Below, in pieces: positions 29,474 to 37,613 of a stretch of DNA of 64,000 bases. Source of the DNA: Mycobacterium sp. Aquia_213 (GTDB taxonomy: Bacteria > Actinomycetota > Actinomycetes > Mycobacteriales > Mycobacteriaceae); contig NZ_CP113116.1 in the NCBI RefSeq assembly GCF_026625985.1, positions 2,914,001-2,978,000 on the forward strand, written 5' to 3'. Made by a program: the position numbers and the translations under genes. The stretch's first letter is position 1. Each line of letters opens with the position of its first letter. The notes beneath the pieces are model-generated. The model was not told where the DNA came from. It did not search any database and saw only the letters and a program-made list of their open reading frames with translations.

Positions 29474-29887
29474 TTACGTCGGGCAGACGCCTTTCACCCA
29501 GTCGCTGACTAGTTTGTTGTTTTTCGTGTAGTCCGGGTCATCGAAGTGAGCACCGCCGGTGGTGACGAAGTGTTCGATTGCGTCCTTGACCTTGGCCGGC
29601 GGGTTGTACTTCTCGAGGGTGTCGGCAGCTTTGCGCGCGGCAGCGTTGTCTGACGCGGTCAGCAGGTCTGCGTTCGCGCCGGTGACGTCGACGCATTGGC
29701 TGATGTCCAGCGTGGTAGTTGGTGCCGCCTCGGTGGTTTCACTCGACGAGGAGCTCGACGTGGCCGACGCTGAACTGGAACTCTTTGTCGTTGATCCGGA
29801 CGGAGTTGTCGTTTTGCTGCCGGACGAACAGCCCGATATCGCTAGTCCCGCAATCAGCGTTGCCGCGATCACCCACCGATGGGTCAT
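29474..29887 (-). CDS. Small secreted lipoprotein, unknown function
   Basis: 137 residues. The signal peptide ends in the lipobox LAISGC, with lipidation expected at C20. A long Ser/Thr-rich linker (about 22-60) is followed by a compact domain of ~75 residues containing TLDISQCVDVTGAN and a C-terminal VKGVCPT; the two Cys could form a disulfide. An AGGAGG ribosome site lies just before the ATG. It probably sits on the outer face of the cytoplasmic membrane. No family was recognised. Confidence 0.8.
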   Translation of the reverse strand: MTHRWVIAATLIAGLAISGCSSGSKTTTPSGSTTKSSSSASATSSSSSSETTEAAPTTTLDISQCVDVTGANADLLTASDNAAARKAADTLEKYNPPAKVKDAIEHFVTTGGAHFDDPDYTKNNKLVSDWVKGVCPT

Positions 29888-30048
29888 GTGAACCTCCTAT
29901 GTATACGAGCTATCAGGCTGAAATGGGCACTGCACGGCCGTAGACTAACCCACCGCTCTTGGCGGCGTAACGAATTCGACGGTCGGCTTTCAGCGGGGAA
30001 TTTCGTTTGCCCGAACCGCTGGGCCGCTATTGCTGGGTAGCCGCATGG

Positions 30049-30606
30049 CTACGGCCAGGCCTCGTTCAACTTCTCCGCGACATCGATGATTTGGGCGGCT
30101 TGCGATTGGGGTGCGTCGATTTCGTCGGCGACGTATTGGGCGATGAATCGGCGAATCTCACCGTCGACACCCGCCAGGATGCGCAGTATCTCGCCGCGGA
30201 ATGACTTCGACGAAACGTTGACGGTGATATCGGAGGGCCGCGGTTTCGCGACGTCGACGATCAGGACCAGCGGTTCGGCGGCACGTGCTGTCGCGCGCAA
30301 CGCGATGTCTCCGGAGACGACAAACCGCTGCTTGTCGAGCCGCAAATCCAGCAGCAGATCAATCGACAGCGGAATGTGAATGACGAAAGTGATGCTGTCA
30401 CCCAAACGTCGTGTGACGCGGGGGTCCTGGATCTTGACGTTTGCACTGACCTTGGCGATCCCGCCCGGTCCCTGAGCGATTGGCTCCATCGCGAATTCGT
30501 TGCCGGCGATATCGGCGAATGCGGCGGCGACCCGCTCGGGGGTAACGGCGACTTCGAAGAATCTGCGTCCGAACTCTTCGTAGGTGACGTAGTCGTGATT
30601 TTGCAT
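30049..30606 (-). CDS. Conserved hypothetical protein, possible SRPBCC/lipid-binding fold
   Basis: 185 residues from the ATG at 30606 (MQNHDYVTYEEFGRRFFE); an upstream in-frame start is less likely. The alternating beta pattern with a long C-terminal helical stretch (FRGEILRILAGVDGEIRRFIAQYVADEI) suggests a ligand-binding alpha/beta fold. No signal peptide or membrane helix is present. It is divergent from the large membrane protein gene at 30824, with a 20-bp perfect inverted repeat between them. Function unknown. Confidence 0.65.
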   Translation of the reverse strand: MQNHDYVTYEEFGRRFFEVAVTPERVAAAFADIAGNEFAMEPIAQGPGGIAKVSANVKIQDPRVTRRLGDSITFVIHIPLSIDLLLDLRLDKQRFVVSGDIALRATARAAEPLVLIVDVAKPRPSDITVNVSSKSFRGEILRILAGVDGEIRRFIAQYVADEIDAPQSQAAQIIDVAEKLNEAWP

Positions 30607-30732
30607 AGGCTTATACCGTCTCACGCCACTTGCTGGAAACTTCGCTGATCTGTCCGCGTCGCAGTAATTTCACGTCCCCGACGCCCTGCTCAGATGCGGC
30701 GACCGCGACGTTCTCATCCGTCCCCGCCGCAT

Positions 30733-30752
30733 TGGTGTTGTGAACAACACCA
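30733..30752. promoter_or_regulatory. Perfect 20-bp inverted repeat, likely operator
   Basis: TGGTGTTGTGAACAACACCA has 9-bp perfect arms around GA. It lies in the 217-bp region between divergent genes starting at 30606 and 30824. Its symmetry and spacing are typical of a dimeric repressor site. The cognate regulator is not evident nearby. Confidence 0.6.
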
Positions 30753-30823
30753 CACGTCGGCGCTTCGATTCGGTGTGTCGGCCGGTGGCCTGGGAGGCTG
30801 GACGACGGAGGTGTTGGAGTGTG

Positions 30824-32635
30824 ATGGGCGCCCACGAATTGATTGAGCCGCGCTCAGCCGTCTCCCGGGTCGAGGGGGTACTCGCCTGGCTTGGCGGCGG
30901 ACACTGGCGCGAATTAGGGGAACGTCACGAGCGGTCCACCCACGCCGTCGCGGGCGCGGTGGTGCTGCTCGGAGCGATGCTGGCTTGGTTGGTTGCGGCC
31001 TTGGCCGTCACCGCGTCGGCACGCTGGCCGCTGATAGCCGTCGTCGCGCTGACGCTCGGCTTCGGTCTGCTGGTTGGCGCGGTGACGCGCGGCATCGCGA
31101 GCGGCCCCCACCGCGGATGGCCCGACATCGCGGGGCGGATCGTCGTTGCGGCGGCAGTCGGCGTTGTCGTCGGCGAACTCGCTTCACTCGTCGTGTTTTC
31201 CCGCTCGATCGATCACCGTCTCGAGGATCGCGCCCTGGGTACCGCCGACTCGGCGCCGGCGGTCGTGCAGGCGTCGGCAGCGCTGCAACAGACACGTGCC
31301 GCGCGCGGCGGGCTCGACGACGCGATCGCACAGGCCCGCAACGGCCAGGACAAAGCCTTGGTCGTCGCGCGCTGCGAATACCACCCCAGCCCGGCGTGCC
31401 CGCAGACTCGCATCACCGGCGATCCCGGCGCCGGGCCCGAAACCCGAACGGCGAACCAGCTTCTCGCCGATGCGCAGCGTGAGCTTGACAACGCGTTGGC
31501 GGCTCGCGATCGCCAGGCACCAGAATTGGACGCCACGATTTCTCGCGAACAGCAGGCCGTCAATGAAGCGCGGCAACGCGTGCTCGCCGACGCCGGCCCG
31601 GGCGGCCTCGGCGCGCGCTGGATCGCGATGAACGACCTGACGCTCGCCAGTGTCGGGGCGTTGACGTTGCGGCTGTTGACTATCGCGTTTTTCGTGCTGG
31701 TGTACATGCTTCCGCTGATCCTGCGGACGTGGCGCGGCGAGACCACGCACGATCGTCACGCGACCGCACGCGCGGAGCGTGAGCGCGCCGAGCTCGACGC
31801 GGACACCGCAATCGCGCTCAAGCGGGCCGAGATTCGCCGCGAAGCCGAGATCTTATGGGCCGAGCACCAACTCACTCAGGCCCGCCTGGCCATCGAGGCG
31901 CAGACCGAGATCGACCGCGAGCAGCAACGCCGTCGGGTCACCGAAGCCATCGAGGGGCCGCAGCCGGCGCCGTCGGTGCGGACCTTCGAGGCGGTGCAGG
32001 ACGATATTTACCTGCCGATCGCCGCCGAGGCGGAGGCCGCCAGTCGGGCCATCGCCGAATTGCCCGCCGGCGCACCGGATTCTGATGTGGAGATGCCGCC
32101 GGAGGTGGAGAACCTCCCGGCGCCGGTCGAGCCGGCCGGTGAGGTTGAGCCGCTGGACGAGCGCGCCACGCCGTTGATCCCGTCGCTGCCCGACGCGACC
32201 AGGGCCGCGGCCCGCTGGATTCGCCCACTGGTGCCGCCATTCGTCGCACGGGCCATCGACAACACCACCGCTCCGCTGCGCACCGCGCGCCACGTGTTCG
32301 AGGAGGTCGAGGAGATCACGTTCGCGCTCAGGCGCACTCGCAAGGTGACCTTCGACGCCGAGAGCTCCGAGACCGGCGAGCAACCGGCGCGGTCGTCGGC
32401 GCCCGCGCAGGCGCGCCCCGGGCGGATCGCGTCATCGCGCGAGCAGCACGAGACTCATGACTACCCCGCCCAGCAATTGGATCGCCACTCCTCTTTGCGG
32501 CTCTCCGTCAAAGACGCCGACGACCTGCCGCTGGGACCGGCGGACAGCGATCGCGCACGGGAGTTGACGGAGCGCGACGGCCCAGGCCAGCTCCACCCGC
32601 CCGAAGGCCCGCGCCAACTTCCTCCCGGGAAGTAG
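30824..32635 (+). CDS. DUF4407-like integral membrane protein with long coiled regions
   Basis: 603 residues from the ATG at 30824, which has GGAGGTGTTGGAG upstream; an earlier in-frame start lies inside the inverted repeat and is unlikely. Transmembrane helices are predicted near 42-64, 68-88, 103-126 and 274-300. A Gln/Ala/Arg-rich helical segment of ~145 residues lies between the third and fourth, and another charged coiled stretch follows the fourth (about 310-370). The layout matches DUF4407 proteins, and the position matches Rv1779c as recalled. Role unknown. The C-terminal ~200 residues are acidic/proline-rich and probably disordered. Confidence 0.75.
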   Translation: MGAHELIEPRSAVSRVEGVLAWLGGGHWRELGERHERSTHAVAGAVVLLGAMLAWLVAALAVTASARWPLIAVVALTLGFGLLVGAVTRGIASGPHRGWPDIAGRIVVAAAVGVVVGELASLVVFSRSIDHRLEDRALGTADSAPAVVQASAALQQTRAARGGLDDAIAQARNGQDKALVVARCEYHPSPACPQTRITGDPGAGPETRTANQLLADAQRELDNALAARDRQAPELDATISREQQAVNEARQRVLADAGPGGLGARWIAMNDLTLASVGALTLRLLTIAFFVLVYMLPLILRTWRGETTHDRHATARAERERAELDADTAIALKRAEIRREAEILWAEHQLTQARLAIEAQTEIDREQQRRRVTEAIEGPQPAPSVRTFEAVQDDIYLPIAAEAEAASRAIAELPAGAPDSDVEMPPEVENLPAPVEPAGEVEPLDERATPLIPSLPDATRAAARWIRPLVPPFVARAIDNTTAPLRTARHVFEEVEEITFALRRTRKVTFDAESSETGEQPARSSAPAQARPGRIASSREQHETHDYPAQQLDRHSSLRLSVKDADDLPLGPADSDRARELTERDGPGQLHPPEGPRQLPPGK

Positions 32636-32642
32636 CCGCGGA

Positions 32643-33854
32643 TCAGCTGACGGCGAGCTCGAGTCGTTCGAGGCGGCGAACCAGCAGGCTGGGTAGCCAG
32701 CATCCAACGTCGGCCTGCTCGATCGTCGAGGTCCGATCCAGCAACAGGCGCAATACGATCCTGGCTTCCAGGCGCGCCAGCGCGGCACCCACGCAGAAGT
32801 GCAAGCCTTTCCCAAAGCTCATGTGCGCCTTTGCTTCACGGTTGAGAGAGAACTCTTCGGGCTGCTCGAAATGAGCTGGATCTCGGTTCGCCGCCGCCCA
32901 TAGCAGCAACAGGTGCGAATCGGCGGGCAGGTCGACACCGGCGAGGGTGGTGTCGTGTCGCACATGACGGTAGTGACCGCGGAACGGCGGCTCGCAACGC
33001 AGCGTCTCCTCAATGAATACCGTTAGTAGATCTGGGTTTTCACGGACCTGCTGCTGGATATCGGGGCGATTCGCGAGTATCCAGGCCGCGCTGCCCAGCA
33101 ACGACGCCGTGGACTCTCCCCCGGCGGCGAACAAGATGATCATCATTACCTGAGCGGTGACGACATCGAGCTCGCCGGAGGCATGCGCGGTGGCAAGTTG
33201 GCCCAGGAGATTGCCTTGAGGATTGGCCGCGGCGAGCCGGAATTGCTGGTTGATATAGCCGGTGAGCTCCATGACGGCGGTACCCGCGGCGGCCAGCTGC
33301 TCCTCGCTGACCAATCCCTCGAGAAGTTGGGTGGTCGCATACCCCCATTTCACCAACTGGGCGGTGTCGGTGCTGGGCAAACCGATCAGTTCGGCCACCA
33401 CCATCATGGGCAGGCGATTGGCCATCGCGTCCATCCATTCGATGCGTCCGTCACGCAGCCCCTCGTTCCACAACCGGTCCGCGGTCTCGGCGACGAACTG
33501 CTCGATCGCGTGGATCCGTTTGGCCGCCAGGTGGCGCACCATCAGCTTGCGGTGCAGGGCGTGGGCCGGATCGTCGCCGGTGGCCAGCACGTGGGTGGGT
33601 CCGTCGAGTGGGTCCATCTCGAGCGCCCTGACCGCCCCCTCGGCCGTGTAGGTCATCGCGGCGGTGAGGTTCGACGAAAATACCTCGGGCCGGCCGATGA
33701 CCTCGTGAATGGCGTCCCAGCCGCACACGGCATAGAACTCGGAGTCGTCGATTCGGTGCACCGGCCCGGCCGCGCGCATGCGCGCGTAAAGAGGGTAGGG
33801 GTCCTGCAAGGCTGCGGCACTGAACAACGAGCCGGCGGGGGCGATGACTGTCAC
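32643..33854 (-). CDS. cyp144: Cytochrome P450, CYP144 family
   Basis: 403 residues. It has the I-helix AGGES/T motif in LFAAGGESTASLLG, EETLR as the K-helix ExxR, and the heme loop FGKGLHFCVG with the axial Cys. Position beside a divergent TetR gene matches Rv1777/Rv1776c in M. tuberculosis. M. tuberculosis CYP144A1 is recalled as 434 residues with a described shorter form of about 404; the present gene corresponds to the shorter form. It is soluble and needs a ferredoxin and reductase from elsewhere. It ends 7 bp from the convergent membrane protein gene. Confidence 0.92.
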   Translation of the reverse strand: MTVIAPAGSLFSAAALQDPYPLYARMRAAGPVHRIDDSEFYAVCGWDAIHEVIGRPEVFSSNLTAAMTYTAEGAVRALEMDPLDGPTHVLATGDDPAHALHRKLMVRHLAAKRIHAIEQFVAETADRLWNEGLRDGRIEWMDAMANRLPMMVVAELIGLPSTDTAQLVKWGYATTQLLEGLVSEEQLAAAGTAVMELTGYINQQFRLAAANPQGNLLGQLATAHASGELDVVTAQVMMIILFAAGGESTASLLGSAAWILANRPDIQQQVRENPDLLTVFIEETLRCEPPFRGHYRHVRHDTTLAGVDLPADSHLLLLWAAANRDPAHFEQPEEFSLNREAKAHMSFGKGLHFCVGAALARLEARIVLRLLLDRTSTIEQADVGCWLPSLLVRRLERLELAVS

Positions 33855-33974
33855 GGTCTAAGCGTGGGAAGCGGATATGCCCACGTCAATGCCGGTACAG
33901 CAAATTGAAAATGGCTTCTCGCCGGTGTCGTTGCCGGCTGTCTCAGGGTGGATCCGGGACCTGCGGCTATTTTG

Positions 33975-34006
33975 AGATAGGTATCTGTTGTCGTCTCAGC
34001 GTGAGA
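33975..34006. promoter_or_regulatory. Paired inverted repeats, candidate TetR operator for cyp144
   Basis: AGATA-GG-TATCT (33975-33986) and TCTCA-GCG-TGAGA (33994-34006) lie side by side in the 159-bp region between cyp144 and the divergent TetR gene. TGAGATA occurs in both units. This is a plausible autoregulatory operator. Confidence 0.45.
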
Positions 34007-34013
34007 TAAAGTT

Positions 34014-34643
34014 ATGCACGCTTCTCGCACGGAAGGGCGGCGACCGATGTCGCGTGATGACTGGTTGGTCGGGGGCGATCGTCGCAAGGTCGCCATCGAG
34101 CGCATCTATGCGGCAGCCACCGAAATGATCACGCGCAACGGGCCGGATGGCTTCGATATCGACACGCTGGCCAAGCGCGTTCATTGTTCGCGGGCCACCA
34201 TCTATCGCTACGTCGGCGGCAAGGCCGAAATCCGCGATGCGGTCATCACCCGCGCAGCGTCTCGCATCGTCGAGACGGTACGGCAGTCCGTCCAGAACAT
34301 CAGCGGTGCGGAGCGGGCCGTCACCGCCATCACCGTGGCGCTCAGGCTGATCCGGGCCGATCCGCTGTACCAGCTGATGATCCGTCCGGTCCGGGCCGGC
34401 GACATTGCCTGGTTCACGGGTTCACCGCTGTTGGCCGGGTTTGCCAAGGAACTCACCGGACTCACCGACGGCGACGCGCACGGCGCGCAGTGGGTGGTGC
34501 GCGTCGTGCTGTCGTTGATGTACTGGCCCGTCGGCGACCACGAGGACGAGCGCGAGCTGGTGCAGCGCTTTGTGGCGCCCGCCTTCACCAGCTTGGGCGC
34601 AACGCCGTTACTCGTCGCCGAAAGCGGCGTAGAGCTCGGGTAA
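34014..34643 (+). CDS. TetR family transcriptional regulator, divergent from cyp144
   Basis: 209 residues from the ATG at 34014; a second start (MSRDDW, 34047) with GGAAGG upstream gives 198 residues, closer to the recalled Rv1776c. The N-terminal helix-turn-helix is visible: GFDIDTLAKRVHCSRATIYRYVGGKAEIRDAV. The C-terminal ligand domain is not assignable. Its placement and the inverted repeats in the shared upstream region suggest control of cyp144 and of itself. Its 3' end overlaps the convergent gene at 34608 by 36 bp. Confidence 0.9.
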   Translation: MHASRTEGRRPMSRDDWLVGGDRRKVAIERIYAAATEMITRNGPDGFDIDTLAKRVHCSRATIYRYVGGKAEIRDAVITRAASRIVETVRQSVQNISGAERAVTAITVALRLIRADPLYQLMIRPVRAGDIAWFTGSPLLAGFAKELTGLTDGDAHGAQWVVRVVLSLMYWPVGDHEDERELVQRFVAPAFTSLGATPLLVAESGVELG

Positions 34644-35417
34644 GAAGCCAGCCAGGTGGTTCATCTCCTGCGCGCAGTGCACGAGCAGATTCCGGGCGTT
34701 GGCCTCCGGGTTACCAAGAATGCGAGACGCGATGGGGCGCAGGGCCATTGAGGCGACACCGGGAGCATTACGCACCGCGATGTACGGCCCGCCCATCCAA
34801 AAACGGGACCGCATTTCGGACCCGCTCGGGGTCGACCGGACGTGGTGGATGAACCAGCCGACATCGACCGGGGCGTCACTGGCGCCCAGCCGCGCACAGA
34901 TCGCGACCGCATCCGCGCTGTCGGGTGGGCAGTCCATGTCCGACGGGTCGACGAATTGGATTGCGCCATTGAGCATTGTCGAGCCGATGTACTCGCTGAT
35001 CAACGACCAACGGCCGATATAGCGCTGGGCGCCCTGGCGACCGGCGTCGTCGCCGTCCTTCCACGCCGCGGAGAGATGCGCCCGCGGGTGCCACAACTTG
35101 TAGCGGCGGGTATCGCTGCCATGCCAGCCGAACCACCACGACCACATCGCCGGCGTGACACCGGGCATGTCGGTGCGCACCGAAACCTGATAGCTTCCGT
35201 CGTCGAGAACGCCGTAGCCGTTCTCGGTCTGCTGGTAGCCCGCCTCGGCAACGGTTGCGGCTTCGTCGAACGCCACCAATGCCATCCCACCCTGCGGACC
35301 ATGCTGGAGCGCCTCGACGACATGTGTTGGCAGCGCAGCCATTTCGGGATTGAAGAATTTGCCGAACGGCGTGTTCACGTCGTCGTTGCGATAACCAAGG
35401 TACAGATCGCCGGCCAT
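34608..35417 (-). CDS. PhlG-like (2,4-diacetylphloroglucinol hydrolase domain) protein
   Basis: 269 residues from the ATG at 35417, which overlaps the stop of the upstream oxidase by one base (TGATG). It matches the PhlG hydrolase domain pattern: WHPRAH, SEYIGS, GWFIHHVR and a C-terminal LLVHCAQEMNHLAGFLP. The HxxxE in HCAQE corresponds to the zinc-binding His/Glu pair of PhlG. PhlG cleaves a C-C bond next to a ketone on a phenolic ring, so a zinc-dependent C-C or ester hydrolase is likely, with unknown substrate. It corresponds to Rv1775 as recalled and is translationally coupled to an FAD-linked oxidase. Confidence 0.8.
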   Translation of the reverse strand: MAGDLYLGYRNDDVNTPFGKFFNPEMAALPTHVVEALQHGPQGGMALVAFDEAATVAEAGYQQTENGYGVLDDGSYQVSVRTDMPGVTPAMWSWWFGWHGSDTRRYKLWHPRAHLSAAWKDGDDAGRQGAQRYIGRWSLISEYIGSTMLNGAIQFVDPSDMDCPPDSADAVAICARLGASDAPVDVGWFIHHVRSTPSGSEMRSRFWMGGPYIAVRNAPGVASMALRPIASRILGNPEANARNLLVHCAQEMNHLAGFLPELYAAFGDE

Positions 35418-36757
35418 CAGAGTCGTCCCATCCACGCGTTGAACAGACCATCCGGGTCGTAGGCCGCCCGTATCTTGTCCAGGCGAACCATGGCTTCGTC
35501 ACTGGCGAATCGGGCCGGACGCTGGCCGAGGTTTTCGTCGGCCAGCTGAATGCCGGTGGCCAGGTGCGACATCGCGGCCATGTTGGACCGTGCCCAGTCC
35601 CCGTACTTCGCGTCGTCGGATTCGTTCTGCCAGGCGCCGTAGAGCGCCAGGTAGACCTCGTCTTCGATGCTGTAGGCCATGTCCGGTCTCGCCGGCGACG
35701 GCCCCCAGTTCAGCCACAGGAAGTGCGACGGGTGGTCGGGAATCGTGTCGATGATGTTGTGAATGCCCGGCAGCAGGTCTTCGGCCGTCGCCGACGTCCA
35801 CATGTTGTCGGCGGCGTAGCGGTGGTCGGACAGGTAATTGCTCATCACCGCGGTGTACCAGGTGGGCATATCCGTTGGCATGTAAGGAATTTTGACCAGT
35901 GCCTTGTCGACGACCGGCACCGTTCCGAAGATGGCCAGGGCCTGCTCGGCTTCTTTCTCGTTATCGGCGAAGGCCGGCGACGCGAAGGTGATGGCCGGGG
36001 TCTCGAGGTTCATGCTCGGGACGCTTCGGCTTGCCACGATCTGCATTTCGACGCGACGGTCCACCTCGGCGCTGACATTGCGGGCCCACGTGTAGATCTC
36101 GTCGGCGAGCTCGATCGGATAGACGTAGACGCTGGTGCCGCAGGCGCCGGGGCGGGGGTACAGCTTGAGATAGAACGAGGTGACCACGCCGAAGAAGCCC
36201 GGACCGGCACCGCGTGCGGCCCAGTACAGGTCGGCGTGATTGTCTGCGTCACAGTGGATCTGCTCGCCCTCGGCGGTGATCACGTCCAGGCCGATGACGT
36301 TCTCACACGCCAGGCCCCAGACGCGGCTGTTCCAGCCGTACCCGCCCTGCAGCAGGTAGCCGCCGACGCAAACGCCCTTACAGTGCCCGGCGGGAAAGAA
36401 GAGATTTTGCGCTTCCAGTTCAGCCATCAGGATGCTGCCGCCCTTGCCCGGACCGACCACGGCGACGCCCTTGGCGGCATCGATGGTCGCGTGGTTGATC
36501 CGGTTGACGTCGAGCAGCACGGCTCCATCGCGGAGGTGGTTGGCCGCCCAGCTATGACCGCCGGAACGGATGTTGACCTTGAGGCCGTTGGCCTTGGCGT
36601 AGCGCAGCGCGCTGACGATGTCGTCGGTATCGACGGCCTGAACGATCAGCTCCGGATAGCGGTCCGGCACCCGCTGGTTCCAAACTGTGCCGCGCCGGGC
36701 GGCTTCGTACCCGTCGTCGCTGCGAAAGTAGTGCCGCCCTGCAGGTAGCGCACTCAT
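35417..36757 (-). CDS. FAD-linked oxidase, PCMH/BBE type (Rv1774-like)
   Basis: 446 residues from the ATG at 36757, preceded by GAGGAG and equal to the length recalled for Rv1774. The frame stays open far upstream, but that part is antisense to the IclR gene. The N-terminal PCMH FAD domain contains RSGGHSW, whose His is the usual 8-alpha FAD attachment site, and VGGYLLQGGYGW. The C-terminal berberine-bridge-type segment has KIRAAYDPDGLF. Such enzymes oxidise alcohols, sugars or phenolic compounds with oxygen as acceptor. Operon with the PhlG-like hydrolase suggests successive steps on one compound. Confidence 0.9.
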   Translation of the reverse strand: MSALPAGRHYFRSDDGYEAARRGTVWNQRVPDRYPELIVQAVDTDDIVSALRYAKANGLKVNIRSGGHSWAANHLRDGAVLLDVNRINHATIDAAKGVAVVGPGKGGSILMAELEAQNLFFPAGHCKGVCVGGYLLQGGYGWNSRVWGLACENVIGLDVITAEGEQIHCDADNHADLYWAARGAGPGFFGVVTSFYLKLYPRPGACGTSVYVYPIELADEIYTWARNVSAEVDRRVEMQIVASRSVPSMNLETPAITFASPAFADNEKEAEQALAIFGTVPVVDKALVKIPYMPTDMPTWYTAVMSNYLSDHRYAADNMWTSATAEDLLPGIHNIIDTIPDHPSHFLWLNWGPSPARPDMAYSIEDEVYLALYGAWQNESDDAKYGDWARSNMAAMSHLATGIQLADENLGQRPARFASDEAMVRLDKIRAAYDPDGLFNAWMGRL

Positions 36758-36792
36758 CTGGACTCCTCTGATCCATAGTCCGGTTCTTTGTA

Positions 36793-36817
36793 GTTCGGAA
36801 TGCGGAACACTATAGTG
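36793..36817. promoter_or_regulatory. Candidate IclR operator and promoter
   Basis: The 65-bp divergent region contains GTTC (36793) and GAAC (36805) in inverted orientation and the perfect 10-bp palindrome CACTATAGTG (36808-36817), which also holds a TATAGT -10-like hexamer. Autoregulation by the IclR protein is a reasonable inference. Confidence 0.45.
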
Positions 36818-36822
36818 GAAGT

Positions 36823-37569
36823 GTGCCGCCCATGGAACCCGCTTCACCAACAAATCGCGATGAAGGCATCCAGGTGCTGCGTCGTGCCGCCGCCGCTTTG
36901 GACGAGATCGCCGGCGAGCCCGGACGACTCCGGCTCGTTGACCTCGGTGACCGCCTGGGGCTGGCCAAATCGACGGCGCGCCGGCTTCTGGTCGGCCTGG
37001 TGGAAGTCGGGTTGGCCAGCGTCGATGCACAAGGCCATTTCTCGCTGGGCGAGCGCTTGCTGGGTTTTGGCAGCGCCGCGGGAGCGCACGTCTCGGCAAT
37101 CTTCCGGCCGACCATCGAACGGGTAGCGCGCGCAACCGACGGTGAAACGGTCGACCTCTCCGTGCTGCGTGGCCAGCGGATGTGGTTCGTTGACCAGATC
37201 GAGTCGTCGCACCGGCTGCGCGCGGTCTCTGCCGTCGGCGTCCGATTCCCGCTAGAAGTGACCGCTAACGGCAAGGCGGCGCTGGCGGCGCTGGACGACG
37301 GCGAGGCCGAAGCGATGATCTCCCGGTTCAGTTCGCCGGTGGCCGATCGGTTGCGTCGCGAGACCGCCGAGATCCGGCGGACCGGCATCGCCTTCGACCG
37401 GGGAGAACATACCCCCGGAATTTCGGCGGCCGCTATCGCGCGACGGACCTTGGGCGACAACGTCGTCGCCATCTCGGTGCCGGCACCCACCGAGCGCTTC
37501 CTGGAAAAGGAGCAGCGCATCGTCGCAGCATTGCGCACGGCAACCGACTCACCGGCCTGGACTCGTTGA
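36823..37569 (+). CDS. IclR family transcriptional regulator (Rv1773c-like)
   Basis: 248 residues from a GTG at 36823. The winged helix-turn-helix lies near 34-65 (LVDLGDRLGLAKSTARRLLVGLVEVG). The C-terminal IclR effector domain is visible in SAVGVRFPLEVTANGKAALAAL and DRGEHTPGISAAAIA. Length matches Rv1773c as recalled. It is divergent from the FAD oxidase/PhlG-like pair and probably regulates them in response to a small aromatic or carbonyl ligand. It ends the conserved synteny block; what follows to the right is accessory. Confidence 0.92.
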   Translation: MPPMEPASPTNRDEGIQVLRRAAAALDEIAGEPGRLRLVDLGDRLGLAKSTARRLLVGLVEVGLASVDAQGHFSLGERLLGFGSAAGAHVSAIFRPTIERVARATDGETVDLSVLRGQRMWFVDQIESSHRLRAVSAVGVRFPLEVTANGKAALAALDDGEAEAMISRFSSPVADRLRRETAEIRRTGIAFDRGEHTPGISAAAIARRTLGDNVVAISVPAPTERFLEKEQRIVAALRTATDSPAWTR

Positions 37570-37613
37570 CGAGGCGTGAATACGCGGTGAAGCTCCGCTA
37601 CGTACTGCCGCTA

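Noticed and set aside
36758..37135. N-terminal extension of the FAD oxidase frame
   Set aside because: The extension lies antisense to the IclR gene; the ATG at 36757 has a good ribosome site and gives the expected 446-residue protein.
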